From: Campylobacter concisus
GTDB taxonomy: Bacteria > Campylobacterota > Campylobacteria > Campylobacterales > Campylobacteraceae
Length of the DNA: 64,000 bases
Assembly: GCF_001298465.1 (NCBI RefSeq)
Contig: NZ_CP012541.1
Coordinates: forward strand, 1,178,001 to 1,242,000
Direction: 5' to 3'
Shown one piece after another: positions 47,269-56,951 of the stretch. The translations under genes were made by a program, and so were the position numbers. Numbering within the stretch: the stretch's first letter is position 1; every line of letters begins with the position of its first letter. Under the pieces are notes generated by a model that was not told the DNA's origin, did no database searches, and saw only the letters and a list, made by a program, of their open reading frames with translations.

Positions 47269-49827
47269 ATGCAAAATTTAGATATAAGAAAGGCATATCT
47301 TGATTTTTTTAAATCAAAAGGTCACGAAGTCGTAGCTTCAGCGCCACTCGTGCCAAACGATGCAACGCTACTTTTCACAAATGCTGGCATGGTGCCATTT
47401 AAGAGTATTTTCACAGGCGAAGTGCCACGCCCAACACCACCTATCCGCACTAGCTGTCAGACCTGCATAAGAGCTGGAGGTAAGCACAACGACCTAGACA
47501 ACGTCGGCTACACCGCGCGCCACCACACGTTTTTTGAGATGCTGGGAAACTTTAGCTTCGGCGAGTACTTCAAAAAAGACGCGATCGCATATGCGTGGGA
47601 GTTCGTCACGCAGGTGCTAAAACTACCAAAAGACCGCCTCTACGTGACCGTTCACGAGAGCGACGACGAGGCGTTTGCGCTATGGGAGCAGCACATCGCA
47701 AAGGAGCGCATTTATAGATTCGGCGATCACGATAACTTCTGGCAGATGGGCGATACGGGACCGTGTGGACCGTGCTCGGAGATCTTTTACGACCAAGGCG
47801 GCGAGCACTTTAACACGCCTGAAGACTACATGGGCGGCGACGGCGACAGATTTCTTGAAATTTGGAACCTAGTCTTCATGCAGTACGAGCGCAGCAGCGA
47901 CGGCAAACTAACTCCGCTACCAAAACCAAGTATAGACACGGGCATGGGGCTTGAGCGCGTCACGGCGATAATGGAAGGCAAATTTAGCAACTACGACAGC
48001 TCGCTTTTTATGCCGCTTATAAACGAAGTAGCAGCGCTTTGCAGCAAGCCGTACGCGTATGAGAGCGGTGCTAGCTACCGCGTCATCAGCGACCACATCC
48101 GCTCGGTGACTTTCCTGCTAGCTCAAGGTACGACATTTGATAAAGAAGGCCGTGGCTACGTGCTTCGCCGCATCTTACGCCGTGCGATCCGCCATGGATA
48201 CTTACTAGGCATAAAAGAGCCATTTATGTATAAGCTTGTTGATAAAGTTTGCGAGCTTATGGGCGAGCACTACACCTATCTAAATGAGAAAAAAGCGGCT
48301 GTAAAAGAGCAGATCAAGCTTGAAGAAGAGAGATTTTTAGCGACTATTGCAAGCGGTTTAGAGCTATTTGAGAGCGAGCTTAAAAATACAAAAGAAATTT
48401 TTAGCGGAGAGGCTGCATTTAAGCTCTATGACACATTTGGCTTCCCACTTGATCTAACGGCTGATATGCTTAGAGAAAAGGGCTTAAAGGTCGATGAGGC
48501 AAGGTTTGATGAGCTTATGAGCGAGCAAAAAGCACGCGCAAAAGCTGCTTGGAAAGGCAGTGGCGACAAGAGTGCGAAGGGCGATTTTAAAGAGCTACTT
48601 GAGAAATTTGGCGAGAATAAATTTATAGGCTACGAAGAGCTTAAAAGCAAAAGTAAAATTCTAGCTCTGCTTGATGAAGAATTTAAAAATGTAGATAGCC
48701 TGGACGCTGGCAATGATGGTTGGGTGATGTTTGATGTCACTCCATTTTACGCTCAAAGTGGTGGTCAGTGCAGCGATAGCGGTAAGATAGTAGGCAAAGC
48801 AAATGTACTTGATACGCAAAAATTTCATGGACTAAATTTATCTTTAGTAAAAACTAGCGCACCGCTAAAAGTTGGTGACGAAGTAGAGCTTGAAGTTGGC
48901 AGTGATAGAGCCCAGATCGCGCGTCACCATAGCGCTACACACTTGCTTCACGCAGCCCTTAGAAACGTGCTTGGCACGCATATCGCTCAAGCTGGCTCAA
49001 GTGTAGAAGCGGATAAGTTAAGATTTGACTTCTCACATCCAAAAGCACTAAGTAGCGAAGAACTTTCAAGGATTGAAAATCTAGTAAATGAGTGGATCTT
49101 AAACGGTGCAAATGCAAAAACGCAGGTTATGGAGCTTGAAGAGGCCAAAAAAAGCGGGGCGATCGCACTATTTAACGAAAAATATGCCGATAAAGTAAGA
49201 GTTGTAAGCTTTGGCGATGTCAGCAAAGAGCTTTGCGGTGGCACACACGTTAAAAATATAGATGAGATAGGATCATTTTTCATCACAAAAGAGAGCGGCG
49301 TAAGTGCTGGTGTTAGGCGCATAGAGGCTGTTTGCTCAAGGGCTGCGCTAAATTTAGCAAAATCATTTAGAGCTGAGCTTGATGAGCTAAAAGATGAGTT
49401 AAAGAGCACTGAGCCACTAAATGCGGTCAAAAAGCTAAAAAATGAACTAAGAGTTTTAAAAGATAAACTAAAAAATGCTAAAAATTCTCATGAGCTAGTC
49501 TATTTAGATATAAATAAAACCAAACTTTGCGTTACAAGCGTAGATGGTGGAGATATAAAAACCTTGATAGACGAGTTTAAAAATGAGCATGAAAGTGCTG
49601 CTATTTTGCTAATCCAAGCTGATGAGAGTGGTAAAATTTCTCTTGCAGCTGGAGTTAAAAACGCTCCTTTAAAGGCAGGTGCTTGGGTAAAATTTGCAGC
49701 ACAAATTCTAGGCGGCAATGGCGGTGGTAAAGATGACTTTGCAACAGCTGGTGGCAAAAATGCATCAATGATAGAAGATGCGATAAAAGATTCACTTGGA
49801 TACGCAAGGCAAGCCTTAGAAAAATGA
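47269..49827 (+). CDS. alaS: Alanyl-tRNA synthetase AlaS
   Basis: An 852-residue class II synthetase. The catalytic core (1-230) includes [13 protein letters not shown] and [15 protein letters not shown]; the editing domain has the zinc ligands HHSATH (about 553) and CGGTHV (about 655); the C-terminal Ala domain ends in [12 protein letters not shown]. The coding sequence is a compositional mosaic: bases from about 47340 to 48130 are much richer in GC than both flanks. It overlaps the next gene by four bases. Confidence 0.97.
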   Translation: MQNLDIRKAYLDFFKSKGHEVVASAPLVPNDATLLFTNAGMVPFKSIFTGEVPRPTPPIRTSCQTCIRAGGKHNDLDNVGYTARHHTFFEMLGNFSFGEYFKKDAIAYAWEFVTQVLKLPKDRLYVTVHESDDEAFALWEQHIAKERIYRFGDHDNFWQMGDTGPCGPCSEIFYDQGGEHFNTPEDYMGGDGDRFLEIWNLVFMQYERSSDGKLTPLPKPSIDTGMGLERVTAIMEGKFSNYDSSLFMPLINEVAALCSKPYAYESGASYRVISDHIRSVTFLLAQGTTFDKEGRGYVLRRILRRAIRHGYLLGIKEPFMYKLVDKVCELMGEHYTYLNEKKAAVKEQIKLEEERFLATIASGLELFESELKNTKEIFSGEAAFKLYDTFGFPLDLTADMLREKGLKVDEARFDELMSEQKARAKAAWKGSGDKSAKGDFKELLEKFGENKFIGYEELKSKSKILALLDEEFKNVDSLDAGNDGWVMFDVTPFYAQSGGQCSDSGKIVGKANVLDTQKFHGLNLSLVKTSAPLKVGDEVELEVGSDRAQIARHHSATHLLHAALRNVLGTHIAQAGSSVEADKLRFDFSHPKALSSEELSRIENLVNEWILNGANAKTQVMELEEAKKSGAIALFNEKYADKVRVVSFGDVSKELCGGTHVKNIDEIGSFFITKESGVSAGVRRIEAVCSRAALNLAKSFRAELDELKDELKSTEPLNAVKKLKNELRVLKDKLKNAKNSHELVYLDINKTKLCVTSVDGGDIKTLIDEFKNEHESAAILLIQADESGKISLAAGVKNAPLKAGAWVKFAAQILGGNGGGKDDFATAGGKNASMIEDAIKDSLGYARQALEK

Positions 49828-50324
49828 GTCATTACGATATAGCTTTTATAAAATTTGACCAAGTAGTACTATTTTTGCATGTATGCTTTGTAGCTCTTTT
49901 TGTGGGGCTACAAGCCGGTCTTGTGCTTGTTGGAAGTTACTTTATAAAAAATAAATTTGAAGACAAGGAACGCTATCACATCTTACTTCACATTATAAGA
50001 CGCTTTGGTATTGCGATTTTCATACTAATCCTTTGCGTGATAGCGACAAGCATAGTTATAATTTTTGGATTTTATGATGCAAATTTGACAAACCCTATGG
50101 CAAGTGCGATGGTAGCAACAAAATGCGCAATAGAACTATTTTTGCTATTAAATTTAAGCTATATATTTTATAGATACAAAAAGGCCTTAAAAGCACTAAG
50201 ATCGCATGAAATGATCGAGCTAAATGAGAGTTTGATCGTTATAATTTATTACTTCACACCGCTAAATTTATTAGCTTCCCTAGCAGCTATTTATCTTGGC
50301 ATAAGCTATAAGGTGTTTTTATGA
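49824..50324 (+). CDS. Four-helix membrane protein of unknown function
   Basis: A 166-residue inner-membrane protein with four helices, a histidine in the first ([12 protein letters not shown]) and short charged loops ([23 protein letters not shown]). The layout recalls DUF2269/HemJ/CopD-like haem or copper membrane proteins, but it lacks enough conserved histidines to say so. It overlaps alaS and maf by four bases each, so the three are translated together. In C. jejuni, alaS and maf are adjacent (recalled), so this gene looks like an addition in this lineage. Confidence 0.7.
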   Translation: MSHYDIAFIKFDQVVLFLHVCFVALFVGLQAGLVLVGSYFIKNKFEDKERYHILLHIIRRFGIAIFILILCVIATSIVIIFGFYDANLTNPMASAMVATKCAIELFLLLNLSYIFYRYKKALKALRSHEMIELNESLIVIIYYFTPLNLLASLAAIYLGISYKVFL

Positions 50325-50863
50325 TAACACTTGCTTCAAGCTCACCAACAAGGGCAAATTTATTAAAAGATGCTGGCATAAATTTCATTCAAATTTCTTT
50401 CCAGTTTGACGAGAGCAAGATAGAAAAAAATGTAAAGCCTGAAATTTATGTCCAAAATGTTGTAAAAGCCAAAAAAGAGCAATTTTTAAAAGAAAATGTA
50501 GGTCTTAAAAATTTGCTCTTTGCAGATAGCTGTGTGGCGTGTGGAGATAAAATTTTAGGTAAAGCAAAAGACGAGAATGAGGCGCTTGCTATGCTAAATT
50601 TACAAAGTGGCAACGAATGTAGCGTCTATACGGCGATGATATTTTTAGGCGAATTTGAGCTTATAAACGTGAGCAAGACCACATATAAATTTGCTAAATT
50701 TAGCGAGCAAGATTTAAAAAGCTACCTAGAAAGTGGCGAGTGGCGAGGTAAGGCTGGAGCCATGACGATAGAAAATTTTAATAAAAAATACATCATCTCC
50801 CAACACGGCGAAACTAGCACGGCCATGGGACTAAATTTAAAAATATTAAAGGCATTTTTATGA
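50321..50863 (+). CDS. maf: Maf-family nucleotide pyrophosphatase
   Basis: A 180-residue protein of the Maf/Ham1 fold. LASSSPTRANLLKDAGI is the N-terminal signature and ADSCVACGDKILGKAKDENEA the second. Maf proteins hydrolyse non-canonical or modified nucleoside triphosphates and affect septum formation. It overlaps both neighbours by four bases; the order alaS-maf-pbpA parallels C. jejuni Cj0506-Cj0508 (recalled). Confidence 0.92.
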   Translation: MITLASSSPTRANLLKDAGINFIQISFQFDESKIEKNVKPEIYVQNVVKAKKEQFLKENVGLKNLLFADSCVACGDKILGKAKDENEALAMLNLQSGNECSVYTAMIFLGEFELINVSKTTYKFAKFSEQDLKSYLESGEWRGKAGAMTIENFNKKYIISQHGETSTAMGLNLKILKAFL

Positions 50864-52788
50864 AATATATCTTGGCATTTATCTTTATAGTTGCCATTTC
50901 GCTTGGCGGAGCATTTTTATATTTTTATTCACAAGTTAGATTTGATGCTTACGCTATTATTGATTATAAACCAAAGCTTACAACGCAAATTTTTGATAGA
51001 AACAACGAGCTCATTGCAAATATCTTTGAAGAAAATAGAATTTACGTAAAATATAACGACATCCCGCCGCGTGTCATCGAAGCGCTCGTAGCTATCGAGG
51101 ATACAAGCTACTTTGAGCATGGTGGCATAAACGTAGAAGCTATGGCAAGAGCTGCCATAAAAGATATTAAAGCTAGAAAACTAGTCGAGGGAGCTTCAAC
51201 ACTAACACAACAGCTCATTAAAAATTTAGCTCTAAGCCGTGAGAAGAAATTTACAAGAAAGATAAAAGAAATCGTGCTTGCCATGAAGCTTGAAAGCGAG
51301 CTTAGCAAAGAAGATATCATCGAAAGATACCTAAATCACGTCTATTTTGGACATGGCTACTACGGCATAAAAACAGCAGCTGAGGGATATTTTAGAAAAG
51401 AGCTAAATGAGCTAAGCATAAAAGAAGTTGCCATGCTAGTTGGCTTGCCAAAAGCTCCAAGCACTTATGATCCTACAAAGCACCTTGACTTGTCGCTTAG
51501 CCGTGCAAATAGAGTACTTGAGAGAATGTATAGCATCGGCTGGATAAACGAGGACGAGTACCGCAAGGGCGTGCTTGAAGAGCCAGCAGTCTTTGACGAT
51601 ACACTCACAAGAAATAAAGCCCCTTACGTAGTCGATGAGATAATAAAAGAGGCCTCTAAAAAATTTGACGATATAAAAACTGGTGGCTATAAGATACAAA
51701 GCACAGTTGATCTAAATGTCCAAAAGATCGCTCAAGAAGCTCTAGTCTATGGCTACAATGAAATTTTAAAAAGAGATAAAAAGGCAAATCCAGAGATGCT
51801 AAATGGCGCTATCGTCGTCACTCATCCACAAAGCGGTCAAATTTTGGCACTAATTGGCGGTATTGACTACGCAAAAAGCAGCTATAACCGCGCCACTCAA
51901 AGCAAGCGCCAGCCAGGATCTAGCTTTAAGCCATTTATCTATCAAATAGCACTTGATAATGGCTACTCAGTCGTTTCTCAAGTGGCTGATATCGCTAGGA
52001 CATTTGACATGGGAAATGGCAAAGAGTGGACGCCAAAGAATTATAGTGGTGGCTTTCAAGGCTATATAACTATAAAATCAGCCATAACCCAGTCGCGCAA
52101 CCTCGCAACCATAAATTTGCTAAACGATCTTGGTCTTAGCTCGGTTCGTAAACAGCTTACTGATATGGGCTTTAACGATATCCCAGAAAATTTATCTATC
52201 GCACTTGGAAGTTTTGGGATTTCGCCACTTGATTTTGCAAAATTCTACTCGATGTTCCCAAATGAGGGCGAGATGGTTGAGCCAACACTTATTAAGCATA
52301 TAGAAAATAGCTTTGGGGCTTCGATGGACTATGAACCACAAAGAAAGCAAGTGCTAAAACCAGAACAAGCATTTTTAATGACGACACTTCTTCAAAATGT
52401 CGTAAATAACGGCACTGGACGCAACGCTAAAATAAACGGCATCCAAATAGCAGGCAAAACCGGCACAACAAATAATAACATCGATGCTTGGTTTTGTGGC
52501 TACTCGCCCGATATCGAAGCGATAATCTGGTACGGAAATGACGACAACAGCCCTATGAAAAAGATTGAAGGCGGTGGTAGAACAGCCGCACCTGTGTTTA
52601 AGAAATTTATGGAAGGCTACATTAAGCTTTATCCTACTTTAAGACGTGCATTTGAGCAGCCAGATGGTGTTTATAAAGGCTATTATGGTGGCAGTGACGA
52701 ATACTACACAAACGACTCACCACTACCTCAAAATATACCGGCAAATGACATCATACAAGATCAAGAAAATGATGGATTATTATTCTAG
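50860..52788 (+). CDS. pbpA: Bifunctional penicillin-binding protein 1A
   Basis: A 642-residue class A PBP. An N-terminal membrane anchor precedes the GT51 glycosyltransferase domain (catalytic Glu in AIEDTSYFEHGG near 80; GASTLTQQLIKN; RKIKEIVLAMKLE). The transpeptidase domain has SSFK (about 355), SRN near 410 and KTGTT near 531, so both activities should be intact. The C-terminus is a short acidic tail. It polymerises and cross-links peptidoglycan in the periplasm. It is followed after nine bases by the small ComEA gene. Confidence 0.95.
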   Translation: MKYILAFIFIVAISLGGAFLYFYSQVRFDAYAIIDYKPKLTTQIFDRNNELIANIFEENRIYVKYNDIPPRVIEALVAIEDTSYFEHGGINVEAMARAAIKDIKARKLVEGASTLTQQLIKNLALSREKKFTRKIKEIVLAMKLESELSKEDIIERYLNHVYFGHGYYGIKTAAEGYFRKELNELSIKEVAMLVGLPKAPSTYDPTKHLDLSLSRANRVLERMYSIGWINEDEYRKGVLEEPAVFDDTLTRNKAPYVVDEIIKEASKKFDDIKTGGYKIQSTVDLNVQKIAQEALVYGYNEILKRDKKANPEMLNGAIVVTHPQSGQILALIGGIDYAKSSYNRATQSKRQPGSSFKPFIYQIALDNGYSVVSQVADIARTFDMGNGKEWTPKNYSGGFQGYITIKSAITQSRNLATINLLNDLGLSSVRKQLTDMGFNDIPENLSIALGSFGISPLDFAKFYSMFPNEGEMVEPTLIKHIENSFGASMDYEPQRKQVLKPEQAFLMTTLLQNVVNNGTGRNAKINGIQIAGKTGTTNNNIDAWFCGYSPDIEAIIWYGNDDNSPMKKIEGGGRTAAPVFKKFMEGYIKLYPTLRRAFEQPDGVYKGYYGGSDEYYTNDSPLPQNIPANDIIQDQENDGLLF

Positions 52789-52797
52789 GAAGATAAG

Positions 52798-53055
52798 ATG
52801 AGGATTAAAATTTTACTTTGTTTAGTAGTCGCAAGTATTGCATATGGTGCCAATCTAAATACAGCCAGCAAAAACGAGTTAATGGGGCTTGGGCTAAGTA
52901 AAGGCCAAGCGTTAAACATTATAAAATACAGAAAAGCCCATAAATTTAAAAGCATCGATGAACTTGAAAAAGTCCAAGGTATTGGCTTTAACGATATGCA
53001 AAAAGTTAAAGAAAAACTTAGCATAAAAGAGAATGCGAAAGTCAAAAAAATCTGA
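52798..53055 (+). CDS. Small ComEA-type helix-hairpin-helix protein
   Basis: An 85-residue exported protein: signal peptide (MRIKILLCLVVASIAYGA), then one helix-hairpin-helix pair (NLNTASKNELMGLGLSKGQA and EKVQGIGFNDMQKVKEKL). It corresponds in size to C. jejuni Cj0011c, a periplasmic non-specific DNA-binding protein needed for natural transformation. AGGAAG precedes the ATG. It lies behind pbpA rather than with other competence genes, and it lacks the lysine-rich tail of its paralogue at 16987. Confidence 0.88.
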   Translation: MRIKILLCLVVASIAYGANLNTASKNELMGLGLSKGQALNIIKYRKAHKFKSIDELEKVQGIGFNDMQKVKEKLSIKENAKVKKI

Positions 53056-53161
53056 AGCAAAAAACTCCAAAGGCAAGAAAAAATAATCTTATTTTTTATT
53101 TGAAATTTCCAGCCATTTACATTTGAGTCCTATTATTATGGCTTTTTATAAAGGCTGAAAA

Positions 53162-54736
53162 GTGCTAAATATTAATAAATTTAAAAGTATCAGTTTTTTA
53201 AAGTTTCTGATTTTATTTACTGCTTACATATTTTTTATAAATTATATATTTTTATACAAAGGCGTTCTTTCAGGCTTTCTACAAAATAATCAATTCTCTT
53301 TTTCTATATTCTTTTTTCTTATATTTGCAATTGTCTTTATCTTAGTTTTCGCTAGTATTTTTTGTATCTTATTTGTGCCTTTTTTGCTAAAGCCAGTTGC
53401 AATTATTTTGATTTTAGCAAGTGGCATATCTGTTTACTTTATGCAAGCATATGGTGTTATTATAGATAAAGATATGTTATTAAACGTCCTACACACCGAT
53501 ACCAAAGAAGCCTTTAGTTACTTTAACACAGGTTTAGTTTTCTGGATAATTTTTACAATCATCTTACCTTGTGTATATGTAGCATTTGTAAAGATTAACT
53601 ATGGTAGTTTCAAAAATGAGCTTAAATTAAGAGTAAAAATTATCTCATTTTCTATAGTTGCGATAGCTATCATATTTTCATTAACTTCTAAAATTTTTAT
53701 ACCATTTTTTAGAGAGCATTCGAATTTAAGAACTGCATTACTCCCATACTATCCTATCTACTCAGCTATAAAACTAGCAAAATCAATCACACAAAAACCA
53801 CTACCTTTTACTTATGTAGCAGATGATGCGGTACTAACTAATGATAAAAAGAAAATTTTAGTTTTGATAGTTGGTGAGACACAAAGGAGCAAAAACTACT
53901 CACTAAATGGCTATACTAAAAACGATACAAACAAATTTACCAAGCAAAAAGATGTGGTAAGTTTTACAAATTTCTACTCATGCGGGACTGCCACAGAGAC
54001 TAGTGTGCCTTGCTTATTTTCAGACTTAAAGCGAAAAAATTTTAGCAACCGCGAAGCTAAAGCTCGTGAAAATTTAGTTGATATCATCAACAAACTTGGA
54101 ATAAAAACATACTTTTTTGGCAACAATAGTGGTGGCTGCAAGGGCGTTTGCGACAATCTTGATCAAAACCACACTTCAGAACACAGAGCAGCTGGCTTTG
54201 ATGAAGTGATATTTGATGAGGCAAAAAAGGTCATACAAGATGCAAATTCCACTACTTTTATTGTATTGCACCTACAAGGCTCACACGGCCCTATCTACTA
54301 CAAAGGCTATCCAAGTAAATTTAAAGAATTCACCCCAACCTGCGACACTGCCGAGCTAAACAAATGCACGCCAGACGAGATAGCAAACACCTATGACAAC
54401 ACCATTTTATACGAGGACTATCTACAAAGTGAGCTGATAAACGCCCTTGAAGCAAAAAAAGACAAATTTGAAGTCACTATGTTCTTTTTCTCAGATCACG
54501 GAGAGAGCCTTGGCGAAAATGGTATATATTTACACGGACTGCCTTACTCCATCGCTCCAGACGAGCAAAAGCACATCCCAGCCATCATCTTTTCAAGCGA
54601 TAGCGAGCTTTTAAAAAGGCTAAAAACTAGAAAAGGCGAAAGTCTTTCGCATGATTTTGTCTTTAGCTCAGTTCTTGGATATTTTGGGGTGAAAACTAAG
54701 GCTTATGAGCCAGAATTTGATATTTTTAGGCAGTAA
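53162..54736 (+). CDS. eptC: Phosphoethanolamine transferase EptC-like
   Basis: A 524-residue inner-membrane enzyme: five N-terminal helices, then a periplasmic sulfatase-fold domain from about residue 220. The nucleophile threonine is in SCGTATETSVPC (about 278), with metal ligands in VGETQRSKNYS, HGPIYYK and FFSDHGESLGENG; several cysteines form the usual disulfides. The family adds phosphoethanolamine to lipid A; C. jejuni EptC also modifies FlgG and N-glycan. The start is GTG at 53162; no upstream ATG fits. It ends 45 bases from the convergent glyS. Confidence 0.9.
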   Translation: MLNINKFKSISFLKFLILFTAYIFFINYIFLYKGVLSGFLQNNQFSFSIFFFLIFAIVFILVFASIFCILFVPFLLKPVAIILILASGISVYFMQAYGVIIDKDMLLNVLHTDTKEAFSYFNTGLVFWIIFTIILPCVYVAFVKINYGSFKNELKLRVKIISFSIVAIAIIFSLTSKIFIPFFREHSNLRTALLPYYPIYSAIKLAKSITQKPLPFTYVADDAVLTNDKKKILVLIVGETQRSKNYSLNGYTKNDTNKFTKQKDVVSFTNFYSCGTATETSVPCLFSDLKRKNFSNREAKARENLVDIINKLGIKTYFFGNNSGGCKGVCDNLDQNHTSEHRAAGFDEVIFDEAKKVIQDANSTTFIVLHLQGSHGPIYYKGYPSKFKEFTPTCDTAELNKCTPDEIANTYDNTILYEDYLQSELINALEAKKDKFEVTMFFFSDHGESLGENGIYLHGLPYSIAPDEQKHIPAIIFSSDSELLKRLKTRKGESLSHDFVFSSVLGYFGVKTKAYEPEFDIFRQ

Positions 54737-54744
54737 ATTTAAAA

Positions 54745-54774
54745 GCCAGCCCAAGCGTAAAGCCTGAAGCTGGC
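54745..54774. terminator. Weak hairpin between convergent eptC and glyS
   Basis: GCCAGC (54745-54750) pairs with GCTGGC (54769-54774) across an 18-base loop, flanked by AAATTT on both sides, which could extend the stem. Confidence 0.4.
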
Positions 54775-54780
54775 GAAATT

Positions 54781-56799
54781 TTATAAGCTGATCTCTTTTA
54801 TATCAGCTACTTTTAATATCTCGCTATAAATTTGACCAATGATCGCGACGCGGTTATTTCGCACTTTCTCGTTTTCAACGTTTATCATAACTTTGTCAAA
54901 AAACTCATCTATCTGCGGCTTTAGTGCAAATAGCGCTTTTAGCCTTGGTTCGTATGCCAAGCTCTTATCGACCGCTTTAAATGCGTCATTTAGGGCCCTT
55001 TCAGCATCTATCTCAAAGAGGCTCTCATCGACCATGCTAAATTTATCATCTTTTATGATGTTTGCAAGGCGCTTAAATGTCGAGAAATTCTCCCTAAAAC
55101 TTGGCTCGCTTGAAATTTTAGCAAGCGCAGTTATCATCTTTGTAAGCTCCAATATATCCTTTTCACCGCTTTTAATGCAAGCTTTTACAATGGAGGCATT
55201 TGCGTCAAAGAAAGTATAAAGTCTATCAAGGATGAAATTTATAAGCACTTCAACATCAAATTTCTTATAATCTTTTGCAATATCTTCTAAAATTTCTTTT
55301 ACCTTAAATTTTAAATTATGAGCTAAAATGATCTTTATTACGCCATTTGCCGCACGTCTTAGAGCGTATGGATCTTTTGTGCCGCTTGGGATCTTACCGA
55401 TACTAAAGAGTCCCATTAGAGTATCAAGCTTATTTGAAAGCGCTACAACCGAGCTAAATACCTTGCTTGGACACTCTGCTTCTTCGCCATCTGGCAAATA
55501 CTGCTCTTTTATAGCCAAAACGACGTTTTCATCCTCTTTTTTAGCCTTTGCGTAGTAAGCGCCCATGATACCTTGAAGCTCGGTGAACTCATAAACCATC
55601 TGCGTTGTAAGGTCAGCCTTACTTAACATCACAGCTCGCTCAAGCTTTGCTCCATACTCGCCAGCTTCTTTTTTAAGTAGTTCATCGTAGTTGCTGGCTA
55701 GTTTTTTAGCCACTTGTAGCTCTCTAAGCTCTTTTTCATAGATACTTCCAAGCTCTTTTAGGTAAGTTATATTTTTTAGTTTTTCTGGGCCAAATGCGTG
55801 CGCTAGGTCGCTTTGCCAAAAGAACATCGCATCACTTAGTCTTGCTCTTAGCACCTTTTCATTACCCTTAATAATAAGCGAATACTCATCAGTGATAGCG
55901 TTACTAACGACAACAAAGCCATTTGCAAGCTTACCATCTTTAAATACTGGGAAATAGCGTTGATTTTCTTTCATCGAAGTGATGATAACCTCGCTTGGCA
56001 CCTCTAAAAATTCCTCTTCAAATGAGCCAAGAAGTGCTGTTGGGTACTCAGTGATCGCCACGACTTCAGCTAGAAGGTCTCTATCTATCTCGATCTTTAG
56101 CCCACTTTTTTGGCTGATCTTTTCAAACTCATCAAGTATGATCTTTTCTCTCTCGTCCGCTTCAAGTACGACACCACGAGCCCTTGAGCCATCAAAATAC
56201 TCTTTTATATTTGATATTTTTATCCTATCGTAGCTGATGCTTCTGTGTGGATATGTCGAGTCGCCACTTTTCACGCCAAATTTATTAAATTTAATGACCT
56301 CATCGCCCAGCAAACACAAAAACGATCTTATCGGGCGGATAAACTCAAACTCACCATTACCCCAGCGCATAGACTTGCCAAAATTTAGGCTCTTTAAAAA
56401 CTCCTCGACCATGTCACCCATTATCTTAGCGACTGGCTCGCCTTTTACCTCTTTTTCGTAATAAAGCACCTCTTTGCCATCTATCTCTTTAAATTTAAGC
56501 TCACTCTCGCTTATGCCACATTTGCTAGCAAAGCTAAGTGCTGCTTTTGTGAAAGCTCCGTCTTTTAGTGCTACTTGCTTTGGCGCACCGATAAAACTAG
56601 CCACACTATCAGGCTGTGCTTGTGGAAATTTCTCATGAAAAAAGACCAAGCGGCGCGGCGTGTAATAAAATTTAAACTCGCTTGCAATGTTATATTTTTC
56701 AAGTATTACCTGCCACTTTGCATTGATATTTGGCAGCTCTCTTAAAAATGGTATCGCCGGAAGCTCCTCGACTCCAATCTCTAGTAACAACTCTTTCAT
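54781..56799 (-). CDS. glyS: Glycyl-tRNA synthetase beta subunit
   Basis: A 672-residue subunit of the alpha2-beta2 bacterial glycyl-tRNA synthetase. LLLEIGVEELPAIPF is the N-terminal signature, followed by the GlyS core (RWGNGEFEFIRPIRSFLCLL near 152) and a C-terminal DALR-like anticodon-binding domain. The alpha subunit gene glyQ is not in the window. Its ATG overlaps the TGA of a small upstream gene by four bases (ATGA), so its translation is probably coupled to that gene. Confidence 0.95.
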   Translation of the reverse strand: MKELLLEIGVEELPAIPFLRELPNINAKWQVILEKYNIASEFKFYYTPRRLVFFHEKFPQAQPDSVASFIGAPKQVALKDGAFTKAALSFASKCGISESELKFKEIDGKEVLYYEKEVKGEPVAKIMGDMVEEFLKSLNFGKSMRWGNGEFEFIRPIRSFLCLLGDEVIKFNKFGVKSGDSTYPHRSISYDRIKISNIKEYFDGSRARGVVLEADEREKIILDEFEKISQKSGLKIEIDRDLLAEVVAITEYPTALLGSFEEEFLEVPSEVIITSMKENQRYFPVFKDGKLANGFVVVSNAITDEYSLIIKGNEKVLRARLSDAMFFWQSDLAHAFGPEKLKNITYLKELGSIYEKELRELQVAKKLASNYDELLKKEAGEYGAKLERAVMLSKADLTTQMVYEFTELQGIMGAYYAKAKKEDENVVLAIKEQYLPDGEEAECPSKVFSSVVALSNKLDTLMGLFSIGKIPSGTKDPYALRRAANGVIKIILAHNLKFKVKEILEDIAKDYKKFDVEVLINFILDRLYTFFDANASIVKACIKSGEKDILELTKMITALAKISSEPSFRENFSTFKRLANIIKDDKFSMVDESLFEIDAERALNDAFKAVDKSLAYEPRLKALFALKPQIDEFFDKVMINVENEKVRNNRVAIIGQIYSEILKVADIKEISL

Positions 56800-56948
56800 A
56801 TTTCACTCTTTTTATTAAAATTTTCTCTTTTTTCTCTTACCATTTTTCTTACTCTCTCCTTCTCCTGTGCTTGCAAAACAACCCCTCTTATCATAAAAAT
56901 AGCAAACAAAACAAATGCCGTGATCATAAAAATATCTAAAATTTGCAC
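56796..56948 (-). CDS. Small single-helix membrane protein coupled to glyS
   Basis: A 50-residue protein. GTG start at 56948 with GTGGAG eight bases upstream; its TGA overlaps the glyS ATG. The first half is one membrane helix (ILDIFMITAFVLFAIFMI), the second half strongly basic and charged (KERVRKMVREKRENFNKK), so it should be anchored with the tail in the cytoplasm. It is four bases from the nuclease gene upstream. Function unknown; it could be a leader for glyS translation or a real small membrane protein. Confidence 0.6.
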   Translation of the reverse strand: MQILDIFMITAFVLFAIFMIRGVVLQAQEKERVRKMVREKRENFNKKSEI

Positions 56949-56951
56949 TTT

